In this document: positions 16,177 to 24,024 of the stretch, one piece after another
Layout of the letters: each line of letters begins with the position of its first letter
Numbering within the stretch: the stretch's first letter is position 1
Assembly: GCF_009930815.1 (NCBI RefSeq)
Contig: NZ_CP022222.1
Location: 4,506,501 to 4,570,500 of the forward strand
Length of the DNA: 64,000 nt
Source of the DNA: Bradyrhizobium sp. CCBAU 051011
GTDB lineage: Bacteria > Pseudomonadota > Alphaproteobacteria > Rhizobiales > Xanthobacteraceae
Reading direction: 5' to 3'
Made by a program: the position numbers and the translations under genes
Notes under the pieces: generated by a model
Seen by the model: the letters and a program-made list of their open reading frames with translations, nothing else
Databases searched by the model: none
What the model was told of the DNA's origin: nothing

Positions 16177-16953
16177 ATGTCCGAGTTCGATTATCGCCAG
16201 AAGGTCTGGTCGGCGGGGCTGATCGTCCTGTTCTTCGTCGCCTGGGAATTGTTCTGCCTGATGACAGGGATGTCCGACCTGGTGCTGCCGCGGCCGTCGC
16301 AGGTGTTCGTCACGCTGTTCGAGAAATTCCCGATCCTGTGGCCGCATATCCTGCAGACGCTGGCGACGACGATGATCGGCTTCGTGCTTGGCGTGGGCCT
16401 CGGCGTCGTGCTCGGCGCCATCATCGGCGTTTCCAAGACCGCGTATGACACAGCCTATCCGCTTCTCGTCGGCTTCTCCTCGATTCCGAAGGTCGCTGTC
16501 GTGCCGATCTTCGTGCTGTGGTTCGGCTCCGGCACGGTGCCGGCGGTTTTGACCGCGCTCTCGATCTGCTTCTTTCCGATCGTGGTCAACATCGCGACGG
16601 GCCTCGCCACCACCGAACCCGAACTGGAAGACGTGCTGAAGGCGTTAGGGGCCAGCAAGCTCGACATTCTCTGGAACGTCGGGCTGCCGCGCACCATGCC
16701 GTTCTTCTTTGCTTCCCTGAAGGTTGCGGTTTCCTACGCCTTTGTCGGCGCGGTGCTGTCGGAGACTGTCGCCTCGAACCGCGGCATCGGCAACGTCATG
16801 ATGACCGCGTCCTCGAATTTCAACGTGCCGCTGGTGTTTGCCGGCCTGTTTGTGCTCGCCGGCCTCGGCGTCGCGCTCTACGTCATCTTCTCGTTGATCG
16901 AGGGACGCGTCACCGGCTGGGCCACCCGCAAGAACGACGTGATCACGACATGA
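16177..16953 (+). CDS. ABC transporter permease, SsuC/TauC type
   Basis: A 258-residue inner-membrane permease with about six hydrophobic segments. The cytoplasmic coupling loop (EAA motif) is seen as LEDVLKALGASKLDILWNVGLP, which docks on the ATPase. The last helices contain GRGIGNVMMTAS-like sequence (NRGIGNVMMTASSNF), typical for this family. The gene follows the ATPase by one base; its TGA stop overlaps an ATG that opens a short leader in frame with the binding-protein gene, so expression of the three is probably coupled. Confidence 0.9.
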   Translation: MSEFDYRQKVWSAGLIVLFFVAWELFCLMTGMSDLVLPRPSQVFVTLFEKFPILWPHILQTLATTMIGFVLGVGLGVVLGAIIGVSKTAYDTAYPLLVGFSSIPKVAVVPIFVLWFGSGTVPAVLTALSICFFPIVVNIATGLATTEPELEDVLKALGASKLDILWNVGLPRTMPFFFASLKVAVSYAFVGAVLSETVASNRGIGNVMMTASSNFNVPLVFAGLFVLAGLGVALYVIFSLIEGRVTGWATRKNDVITT

Positions 16954-17000
16954 ACCAGGATTCCGTCAACCGCCATCCAACCCTTATCGAGGAGATCGCC

Positions 17001-18026
17001 ATGTTAGCCAGAGTAACCGCCGCGCTGCTGGGAGTTGCCCTGTTCGCCGGCACCGCCAGCGCGCAGGAGACGACGATCAAGTTCACTCTGGGCTGGAAGA
17101 CGCAGGGGTCGGACGCCGCATTCTTCTATGCCAAGGACCACGGCTTCTTCAAAGAGGAAGGCCTCAACGTCGTGATCGACCAGGGCGAGGGCTCCGGCGC
17201 GACAGTGACGCGCATCATGTCCGGCGCCTATGACGCCGGCTTCGGCGATGTCAACGCCATCATCCAGAACGCCTCGACCAAGCCGCAGGAAGCGCCTGTG
17301 ATGGTCTACCAGATCTGGAACCAGCCCCCATTTGCGATCGTCACCAAGAAGACCAGCGGCATCAACACCATCAAGGATTTCGAGGGCCGCACGCTCGGCG
17401 GCGCGCAGGGCACGCCGACCACGCGGCTGTTGCCGGTGTTTGCCAACAAGAACAAGCTGGAAGGCGAGAAGATCAAGATCTCCAACATGGCGCCGAACCT
17501 GCAGGAGCCGATGCTGATCAAGGGCGATATCGACGCGGCGCTGGTGTTCAACATCACGAGCTATTTCAACCTGGTGCTGAACCGTCAGGATCCGGACAAG
17601 GACTACAAATGGTTCTCGTTCGGCGATTACGGCCTCGACCTCTATTCCAACGGCCTAATGGTGTCACGCAAGCTGCTCGCGTCCAATCCGAAAGCCGTCG
17701 CCGGCCTCGTCCGCGCCGTCAACAAGGCAATGATCGCGATCGCCAAGGACCAGAACGCGGGCATGAAGTCGGCCGTGAACTACGACAATCTCATCAACGT
17801 CGATGTCGAGAAGCGGCGCCTGCAGTTTTCCTTCGACAAGCTGATCGTCTCGCCCGAGATGAAGGAGATCGGCGTCGGCGACGTCAAGGACGACCGCATG
17901 GCCCGCGCCATCGGCATCATCGTCGAAGGCTACCAGCTCGCCCGCGCGCCTGCGCCGTCGGAGATTTTCTCGCGCGAATTTTTGCCGCCGCGCGCGGAAA
18001 GGGAGCTGGTGTATACAGCGAATTGA
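17001..18026 (+). CDS. ABC transporter substrate-binding protein, NMT1/SsuA type
   Basis: A 341-residue type II periplasmic binding protein of the NMT1/THI5/SsuA group. The signal peptide MLARVTAALLGVALFAGTASA precedes mature QETTIKFTLGWKTQGSDAAF. The KDHGFFKEEGLNV and GAYDAGFGDVNA blocks are typical. The listed ATG has a strong GAGGAGAT ribosome site; an in-frame ATG 17 codons earlier overlaps the permease stop (ATGA) and could serve as a coupled start. Members bind pyrimidine precursors, sulfonates, nitrate or riboflavin-like ligands. The neighbouring amidohydrolase downstream suggests an N-containing ring compound, but this is inference. Confidence 0.88.
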   Translation: MLARVTAALLGVALFAGTASAQETTIKFTLGWKTQGSDAAFFYAKDHGFFKEEGLNVVIDQGEGSGATVTRIMSGAYDAGFGDVNAIIQNASTKPQEAPVMVYQIWNQPPFAIVTKKTSGINTIKDFEGRTLGGAQGTPTTRLLPVFANKNKLEGEKIKISNMAPNLQEPMLIKGDIDAALVFNITSYFNLVLNRQDPDKDYKWFSFGDYGLDLYSNGLMVSRKLLASNPKAVAGLVRAVNKAMIAIAKDQNAGMKSAVNYDNLINVDVEKRRLQFSFDKLIVSPEMKEIGVGDVKDDRMARAIGIIVEGYQLARAPAPSEIFSREFLPPRAERELVYTAN

Positions 18027-18043
18027 CGCTTGGTGTATCCATT

Positions 18044-18160
18044 CGTCATTGCGAGCCAACGGGTCGGCGCGAAGCGCCGCCCGATGACAGGCTTCGCGAA
18101 GCAATCCATGCCTCTGCACGGGGATAGATGGATTGCTTCGTTTCGCTCCTCGCAATGACG
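18044..18160. repeat. Palindromic repeat of the CGTCATTGCGAG family, copy 2
   Basis: CGTCATTGCGAGCC and CGAGG...CGCAATGACG are the outer arms, GAAGCAATCCAT and ATGGATTGCTTC the inner arms. This copy is enlarged by a small extra hairpin, GGCGCGAAGCGCC. It separates the binding protein from the amidohydrolase, which are otherwise co-directional. Confidence 0.88.
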
Positions 18161-18170
18161 GAGTGCGACT

Positions 18171-19613
18171 ATGATGATGGACGTTCCGGCACACAGCCTG
18201 TTCTCCGGCCCGGATCGCGGCTTGCTCAATGACGTCGTGCTGCGGCACGACAACGGGCTCATCACCCACATTTCCGAGGGGGCGCGACCAACAATCGGTC
18301 CGCGCACTCTCATCCTTCCCGCCTTCGTCAACGCCCACGACCATGCCCGCCCGGCCGCCTCGTCCTTCGGCGCGCTCGGCATGCCCTTGGAAAGCTGGAT
18401 CCTCCGTTCCGCGCTCGGCACGCCGGTCGATCCCTACCTGACTGCGGCCTCGGCATTGGCGCGCTCGGCGCGGGCCGGTTGCGCGGCGATGATGATCCAT
18501 TACACCCGGCCGAGCGGGGCGATGCCGCTGGTCGAGGAAGCAAAAGCCATCGCGCGGGCAGCGTCTGATGTCGGCATCCGCATCGCCTTTGCGCTCGCCG
18601 TCCGCGACCAGAATCCGGTGGTGTATGGCGATAGCGAGCCGGTGCTCTCGGAACTCGCGGGCGATGATCGCAAGACGATCGAAGACCTGTTCGTCCGCGC
18701 GCCGATGGCGCCAAAGGCCTATATCGAACTGACCGACGCCATCGCCTCTGAGATCGCCGGGCCAAAGATCGATGTGCAACTCGGCCCGGCCGGCGTGCAA
18801 TGGTGCTCAAAGCCGCTGCTGGAGGCGGTGGCTGAAAATTCGGCGCTGACCGGCCGGCGCATTCACATGCATCTCCTGGAAACTATCTATCAGCGCGCCT
18901 GGGCCGACCAGCATTTTCCCGGTGGCGTCGTCCGCTACCTCCGCGACATCGGCTTCCTGTCGGAGCGGCTGACGCTGGCGCATTGCATCCATGCCCGTCC
19001 CGACGAAATCGAGATGATCGCAGCGTCAGGCGCGCGCATCGTCACCAATTTCAGTTCCAATTTGCACCTGCGCTCCGGCCTTGCCCCGATCGCCGCGGCG
19101 CACCGATGCGGCTGCGCCATTGCGGTCGGGGTCGACGGGCTGGCGCTGGACGAGGATGACGACGTGCTGCGCGAGATGCGGCTGGTGCAGATGATGCACG
19201 GCGGCCTCGGCTTTGAGCGAACCTGGACCGCGTCCGAATTCCTGGCGCTCGCGATCGCCAACGGCCGCAAGGCGACGGGTGCCCCCGGAACCGGCGCGCT
19301 CCTATCAGGCGCACCGGCCGATTTCGTCACCCTCGATCTCGACCGGCTCGACCGCGACCGCATCATGCCGGTCGATCCGATCGATCTCCTGTTCGCGCGC
19401 GGCAACGCCTCGCTGCTGCGCGACGTGGTGGTGGGCGGCCGAAAGATCGTCAGCGATGGCCGCTGCACCGGCGTCGATCTTCCTGACATCGAGCAGGAAC
19501 TTCGCGGCATCTACCGCGCCAGCGCCGGCAAGCTCTCCGGCTTTCAGCGCGCCTGGCCACAGCTGTCGGCCTCGCTGCAGCGCTGGTTCGAAACCCACCT
19601 GGATTGCCGCTAG
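18171..19613 (+). CDS. Amidohydrolase, AtzA/TrzA-like subgroup
   Basis: A 480-residue metal-dependent amidohydrolase. The ligands are in sequence order: HxH in LPAFVNAHDHARPAAS, His in RRIHMHLLET, His in TLAHCIHARPDE and the catalytic Asp in AVGVDGLALDEDDDVLREM. The C-terminal beta sandwich contains TGALLSGAPADFVTLDLDRLD. All key residues are present, unlike the amidohydrolase near 13 kb. This subgroup deaminates or dechlorinates N-heterocycles and guanidino compounds (AtzA, TrzA, SsnA, guanine deaminase). It follows the importer operon on the same strand with one repeat between, so it may process the imported compound. Confidence 0.85.
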   Translation: MMMDVPAHSLFSGPDRGLLNDVVLRHDNGLITHISEGARPTIGPRTLILPAFVNAHDHARPAASSFGALGMPLESWILRSALGTPVDPYLTAASALARSARAGCAAMMIHYTRPSGAMPLVEEAKAIARAASDVGIRIAFALAVRDQNPVVYGDSEPVLSELAGDDRKTIEDLFVRAPMAPKAYIELTDAIASEIAGPKIDVQLGPAGVQWCSKPLLEAVAENSALTGRRIHMHLLETIYQRAWADQHFPGGVVRYLRDIGFLSERLTLAHCIHARPDEIEMIAASGARIVTNFSSNLHLRSGLAPIAAAHRCGCAIAVGVDGLALDEDDDVLREMRLVQMMHGGLGFERTWTASEFLALAIANGRKATGAPGTGALLSGAPADFVTLDLDRLDRDRIMPVDPIDLLFARGNASLLRDVVVGGRKIVSDGRCTGVDLPDIEQELRGIYRASAGKLSGFQRAWPQLSASLQRWFETHLDCR

Positions 19614-19823
19614 GCCATCGCGCCTTCAGGCGAAGCATTCCCCTGGAGCCGGGAGCGAACACCCGCGCGCGCATACTTTCAGTGATTTCCGTTTTGCGGA
19701 ACAAAATTCCACTTGCATCGGATTTCGCGCAAGGTTGTCATGTTCACCAACAAGAATCTGAATTGACAGCGATTTTGCGCCGGAGAATTCGGATCGCGAA
19801 CGCGAGGGGCACCGGGAACGTCC

Positions 19824-22800
19824 ATGTCTTTCCACAAGCTGCTGATCGCCAACCGCGGCGAGATCGCCATCCGCATCGCGCGTGCAGCAGGCGACGCCGG
19901 GCTCGCCACGGTGGCGATCCATTCCGCCGCCGACGCGCAATCGCTGCACATCCGCGCCGCCGACTCGGCCTGCGAAATCCCCGGGCGCGGCGCGCGGGCG
20001 TATCTCGATATCGAGGCGGTGATTGCGGCCGCCAAGGCGACCGAGTGCGACGCGGTGCACCCGGGCTATGGTTTCCTCAGCGAGAATGCCGCGCTCGCCC
20101 GGCGCTGCATCGAGGAAAGCATCGTCTTCGTCGGGCCGTCGCCGGATGCGCTCGACCTGTTCGGCGACAAGGCGCGGGCCAAGGCGCTGGCCAGGCAATG
20201 CGGCGTTCCCGTCATCGAGGGCACCAGCGGGCCGACCAGCCTGGAGGAGGCCAAAACCTTCCTGCAATCGTTGGGTCCGGGCGGCGCCGTCATGATCAAG
20301 GCGATCGCCGGCGGCGGCGGCCGCGGCATGCGCATCGTCGATGACGTGGAGCGGCTGGAAGAGGCCTATGCGCGCTGCCAGTCCGAGGCCAACGCCGCCT
20401 TCGGCAGCGACGGCGTCTATGTCGAGCGTCTCATCCGCAATGCCCGCCATATCGAGGTGCAGATCATCTGCGACCACCACGGCGCGATCAGCCATCTGTG
20501 GGAGCGTGAATGCACCATCCAGCGTCGTAACCAGAAACTCATCGAGGTCGCGCCAAGCCCATCGCTGAACGATGCGCTGCGCACGCGCATCATCGACGCC
20601 GCCAAGGACCTCGCGGCTGCCGCCAACTACGACAATCTCGGCACCTTCGAATTCCTCGTCGACAACGACGCCCGGGGAAGCGACAAGGCGTTCGCCTTCA
20701 TCGAGGCCAATCCGCGGCTGCAGGTCGAGCATACCGTGACCGAGGAGGTGCTTGGCCTCGATCTCGTGCAGTCGCAGCTTGCGGTCGCGGCCGGGGCCAC
20801 GCTCGGTTCGCTCGGCTTGGCCCAGGGCTACATCCCGCGGCCGCGCGGTTTTGCGATGCAGCTCCGCGTCAACATGGAGGTGATGGACGAAACCGGCGGG
20901 ACGAAACCCACCGGCGGGACGCTGGCCGTATTCGACCTGCCGTCCGGACCGGGCGTTCGTGTCGACACGTTCGGTTACTCAGGCTACCGGACCAGCACAG
21001 CCTTTGACTCGCTGCTCGCAAAAGTCATCGTGCATTCGCCGGGCGGCAACTGGACCGACGTCGTGCACAAGGCCACGCGCACGCTGCGCGAGTTCCGGAT
21101 CGACGGCGTCGCCACCAACATCCCCTTCCTCGCGGCGATTTTGGCGCATCCGGATTTTGCCGAGAACCGTCTCAGCACCGGCTTCATCGACAAGCACGTC
21201 GCGTCCCTGGTTGGCGAGGCCAACTCGACGGCGGAGACGGAACTGGTCGAATCCGGCAGCGCCGCCGATGACGAGACGCTCGCGGCCGCCGTCGTGGCGT
21301 CGGCAACCGGCCCGGCGGGTTCGGTCGCGGTGCCGGCGCCGCTGCAAGGCACCATCGTCGCGATCGACGTCGAGGAGGGAGACCTCGTTCGCCCCGGCCA
21401 GCAGATCGCCGTGCTCGAATCCATGAAGATGGAGCATCTGGTCACGGCGCCGCATGGCGGCCGGGTGTTGCAGATCGCAGCCGGCTCCGGCATGACGCTG
21501 ATGCAGGACGAGGCGATCCTCTATCTCGAACCGGCCGAACTCGACGCCCATGATATCGCCGAGGATGAGGACGTCGATCTCGATCACATCCGTCCTGATC
21601 TGGCCGAACTGATCGAGCGTCGCGCCATCACGCTGGACGAGAACCGTCCGGCGTCGGTCGAACGCCGCCGCAAGACCGACCAGCGCACGGCGCGCGAAAA
21701 CGTCGCCCATCTCGTCGATGAAGGATCCTTTGTCGAATACGGATCGCTCGCCATCGCCGCGCAACGTCGCCGCCGCACGGTCGACGATCTCATACGCAAC
21801 ACACCGGCCGACGGCCTGATCTCCGGCGTCGCCACCGTGAACGCTGAAAAATTCGGCGCGGATGCCGCCCGCTGCATGGTGATCGCCTACGACTACACCG
21901 TGCTCGCCGGCACGCAGGGACATATGAACCACAAGAAGATCGACCGCATGCTGAGCCTTGCCGAGCAATGGCGGTTGCCGCTGGTGTTTTACGCCGAAGG
22001 CGGCGGCGGCCGTCCCGGCGACACCGACCGGCTCGGCATGACCGGTCTCGACGGCCCATCCTTCGTGCAGTTCGCAAAACTCTCAGGATTGGTGCCGGTG
22101 ATCGGCGTCGTCTCCGGCTACTGCTTCGCCGGCAACGCCGCGATGCTCGGCTGCTGCGATGTCATCATCGCCACGAACAACACATCGATCGGCATGGGGG
22201 GACCTGCGATGATCGAGGGCGGCGGCCTCGGCGTCTATCACCCGGCGGAAGTAGGGCCCGTGTCGTTCCAGTCGCCGAACGGCGTCATCGACATCCTGGT
22301 CGAGGACGAGGCGGAAGCGACGAGCGCCGCGCAAAAGTACCTGTCGTACTTCCAGGGAGCGATCGCCGACTGGAAGGCGCCGGACCAGCGCCTGTTGCGC
22401 CGGGCGATCCCGGAAAACCGCCTGCGTGTCTACGACATCCGCAATGTCATCGATCTCCTCGCCGATGAAGGCTCGGTCCTGGAGATCCGCCGGGATTTCG
22501 GCGTCGGCATGATCACCGCCTTCATCCGCATCGAAGGCAAACCGTTCGGCCTGATCGCCAACAATCCAAAGCATCTCGGCGGCGCGATCGATGCGCCGGC
22601 CGGCGACAAGGCCGCGCGCTTCATGCAGCTTTGCGACGCCTTTGACATCCCGATCGTCTCGCTGTGCGACACGCCGGGCTTCATGGTCGGGCCCGAAGCG
22701 GAAAAGACCGCGATCGTGCGCCATGTCGCGCGCATGTTCGTGACCGGCGCCAGCCTCACCGTGCCGCTGTTCGGCATCGTCCTGCGCAAGGGCTATGGTC

Positions 22801-23144
22801 TCGGCGCGCAATCCATGATCGGCGGCGGCTTCCACGCCTCCTTCTTCACGGTGGCCTGGCCGACCGGCGAATTCGGCGGCATGGGCCTGGAGGGCTATGT
22901 CCGGCTCGGCTTCCGCAAGGAGATGGAAGCGATCGAGGATCCGGCCGAGCGCGAGGACTACTACAAGTCCAAGGTCGCCGAGCTCTACGCCAACGGCAAG
23001 GCGGTCTCGATCGCCTCGGTGCTGGAGATCGACGAGGTGATCGATCCCGCCGACACCCGGCAGTGGATCATGGCGGGCCTGCGCTCGGTGCCGAAGCCGG
23101 AAGCGCGCACGACCAAGAAACGGCCGTGCATCGATGCGTGGTAG
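19824..23144 (+). CDS. Single-chain biotin-dependent acyl-CoA carboxylase (BC-BCCP-CT fusion)
   Basis: A 1106-residue enzyme holding all parts of an acyl-CoA carboxylase. Residues 1-450 are biotin carboxylase (KLLIANRGEIAIRI; ATP-grasp glycine loop AGGGGRGMRI; EANPRLQVEHTVTE). The biotin carrier domain has LESMKMEHLV with biotinyl Lys535. From about residue 620 to the end are the two crotonase-like carboxyltransferase halves (RTARENVAHLVDEGSFVEYG; later NNPKHLGGAIDAPAGDKAARF and MIGGGFHASFF). The same order is found in single-chain long-chain acyl-CoA carboxylases of mycobacteria. The true substrate could be any short or long acyl-CoA. No neighbour is obviously linked; a 210-base gap with no gene precedes it. 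Confidence 0.9.
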   Translation: MSFHKLLIANRGEIAIRIARAAGDAGLATVAIHSAADAQSLHIRAADSACEIPGRGARAYLDIEAVIAAAKATECDAVHPGYGFLSENAALARRCIEESIVFVGPSPDALDLFGDKARAKALARQCGVPVIEGTSGPTSLEEAKTFLQSLGPGGAVMIKAIAGGGGRGMRIVDDVERLEEAYARCQSEANAAFGSDGVYVERLIRNARHIEVQIICDHHGAISHLWERECTIQRRNQKLIEVAPSPSLNDALRTRIIDAAKDLAAAANYDNLGTFEFLVDNDARGSDKAFAFIEANPRLQVEHTVTEEVLGLDLVQSQLAVAAGATLGSLGLAQGYIPRPRGFAMQLRVNMEVMDETGGTKPTGGTLAVFDLPSGPGVRVDTFGYSGYRTSTAFDSLLAKVIVHSPGGNWTDVVHKATRTLREFRIDGVATNIPFLAAILAHPDFAENRLSTGFIDKHVASLVGEANSTAETELVESGSAADDETLAAAVVASATGPAGSVAVPAPLQGTIVAIDVEEGDLVRPGQQIAVLESMKMEHLVTAPHGGRVLQIAAGSGMTLMQDEAILYLEPAELDAHDIAEDEDVDLDHIRPDLAELIERRAITLDENRPASVERRRKTDQRTARENVAHLVDEGSFVEYGSLAIAAQRRRRTVDDLIRNTPADGLISGVATVNAEKFGADAARCMVIAYDYTVLAGTQGHMNHKKIDRMLSLAEQWRLPLVFYAEGGGGRPGDTDRLGMTGLDGPSFVQFAKLSGLVPVIGVVSGYCFAGNAAMLGCCDVIIATNNTSIGMGGPAMIEGGGLGVYHPAEVGPVSFQSPNGVIDILVEDEAEATSAAQKYLSYFQGAIADWKAPDQRLLRRAIPENRLRVYDIRNVIDLLADEGSVLEIRRDFGVGMITAFIRIEGKPFGLIANNPKHLGGAIDAPAGDKAARFMQLCDAFDIPIVSLCDTPGFMVGPEAEKTAIVRHVARMFVTGASLTVPLFGIVLRKGYGLGAQSMIGGGFHASFFTVAWPTGEFGGMGLEGYVRLGFRKEMEAIEDPAEREDYYKSKVAELYANGKAVSIASVLEIDEVIDPADTRQWIMAGLRSVPKPEARTTKKRPCIDAW

Positions 23145-23152
23145 TTTCTCCC

Positions 23153-23238
23153 CGTCATTGCGAGGAGCAAAGCGACGAAGCAATCCACGCGTCCGCGAGT
23201 GCGGAGGGATGGATTGCTTCGCTTCGCTCGCAATGACG
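23153..23238. repeat. Palindromic repeat of the CGTCATTGCGAG family, copy 3
   Basis: CGTCATTGCGAGGAGCAAAG and CTTCGCTCGCAATGACG bracket GAAGCAATCCAC and GGATTGCTTC. It begins nine bases after the carboxylase stop codon and probably acts as its transcript end. Confidence 0.9.
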
Positions 23239-23257
23239 ATGTGGAGGCAGCAAAGAT

Positions 23258-23373
23258 CGTAGGATGGGTAGAGCGAAGTCGCGTAGGTGGGCAAAGGCGC
23301 GATAGCGCCGTGCCCACCATCCATCGAACGCGATTCGCGATGGTGGGGACGCTTCGCTTCGCCCAATCCTACG
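23258..23373. repeat. Composite palindromic repeat (GGATGGGT plus GTGGGC families)
   Basis: Outer arms CGTAGGATGGGTAGAGCGAAG and CTTCGCTTCGCCCAATCCTACG-like sequence enclose GGTGGGCAAAGGCGC / GCGCCGTGCCCACC. Elements like those at 5.6 and 10.7 kb appear nested here, as if one had inserted into another or the two families share an origin. Confidence 0.75.
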
Positions 23374-23642
23374 GGTACCGACATCTGTGATCTCGTGTGT
23401 GACTGCCCGACAGGCAAATCAAAAAACTTGTCCAGCCCCTTGCTCAAAAATATTCTGCTTTCGTTCTCACCCAAATCAGTTGCATAACTCCGCCCGTCTC
23501 GCGGCAAGATGAGGGGCGTTGGCCATCGTCACGAACGCGCGGTGAGATGCGATGGACACGAGAGCCATGACCGACGTGCGTGGCTGTTGTGTACGGCGAA
23601 GTCGTGTGGTTCGGACGCCGCGGTGCTGGCGTTAAGTTCTTA

Positions 23643-23850
23643 AGAAGCGAAGCTTCTCAGGGATGACGGAGGCAAAAGAGCCGTTCTCCGGGGAGAGCAC
23701 GAAATAAGCCGTAAAGCCATTGCGCAGGGAAGGCCGGAGTGTTTCCGCTGTACCTGTATGCTCGTGTGCGTTTTTCCTTATGCGCAACGGCACACGAGAC
23801 CTCGGGTGCAGCAAGCACCCGGTCTTCCCTGCGCCCTCTGCATCGAGGGC
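23643..23850 (+). ncRNA. Long structured element, possible non-coding RNA or structured repeat
   Basis: No gene is supported from 23145 to 24024. Within it this stretch folds on paper into a closed multi-branch shape: GCGCAGGGAAGGCC (23722-23735) pairs with GGTCTTCCCTGCGC (23821-23834) with one G-U; inside it CTCGTGTGC (23761-23769) pairs with GCACACGAG (23790-23798) and GGGTGC (23804-23809) with GCACCC (23815-23820). Outside the main stem are AGAAGC/GCTTCT at the left and GCCCTC/GAGGGC at the right. The strand is arbitrary since stems work either way. I recall similar sequence as multicopy in bradyrhizobial genomes but cannot check. It could be an RNA gene, a mobile structured repeat, or both. 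Confidence 0.5.
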
Positions 23851-23908
23851 AGGAAAGAAGATACAAACCTCGGGCGATCAGCGTCGCGAGACCGCGAAAC
23901 TATATCCA

Positions 23909-23987
23909 CGTCATTGCGAGCGCAGCGAAGCAATCCATCTCGCGGCGTAACGGAAGAATAGATTGCTTCGCTGCGCTCGCAATGACG
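23909..23987. repeat. Palindromic repeat of the CGTCATTGCGAG family, copy 4
   Basis: CGTCATTGCGAGCGCAGCGAAG and the inverse CTTCGCTGCGCTCGCAATGACG-type arm flank CAATCCATC and GATAGATTG. This is the shortest and cleanest of the four copies. It lies 37 bases beyond the stop codon of the monooxygenase gene. Confidence 0.9.
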
Positions 23988-24024
23988 GGGGACGGAGCGG
24001 CGCTTCGCCGAGTCAGCCAAAATG

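Noticed and set aside
18009..18019. TGTATACAGC near the end of the SsuA-type gene, similar to the nicotinate operator
   Set aside because: Inside coding sequence, not palindromic beyond GTATAC, and not close to a promoter of a nicotinate gene.
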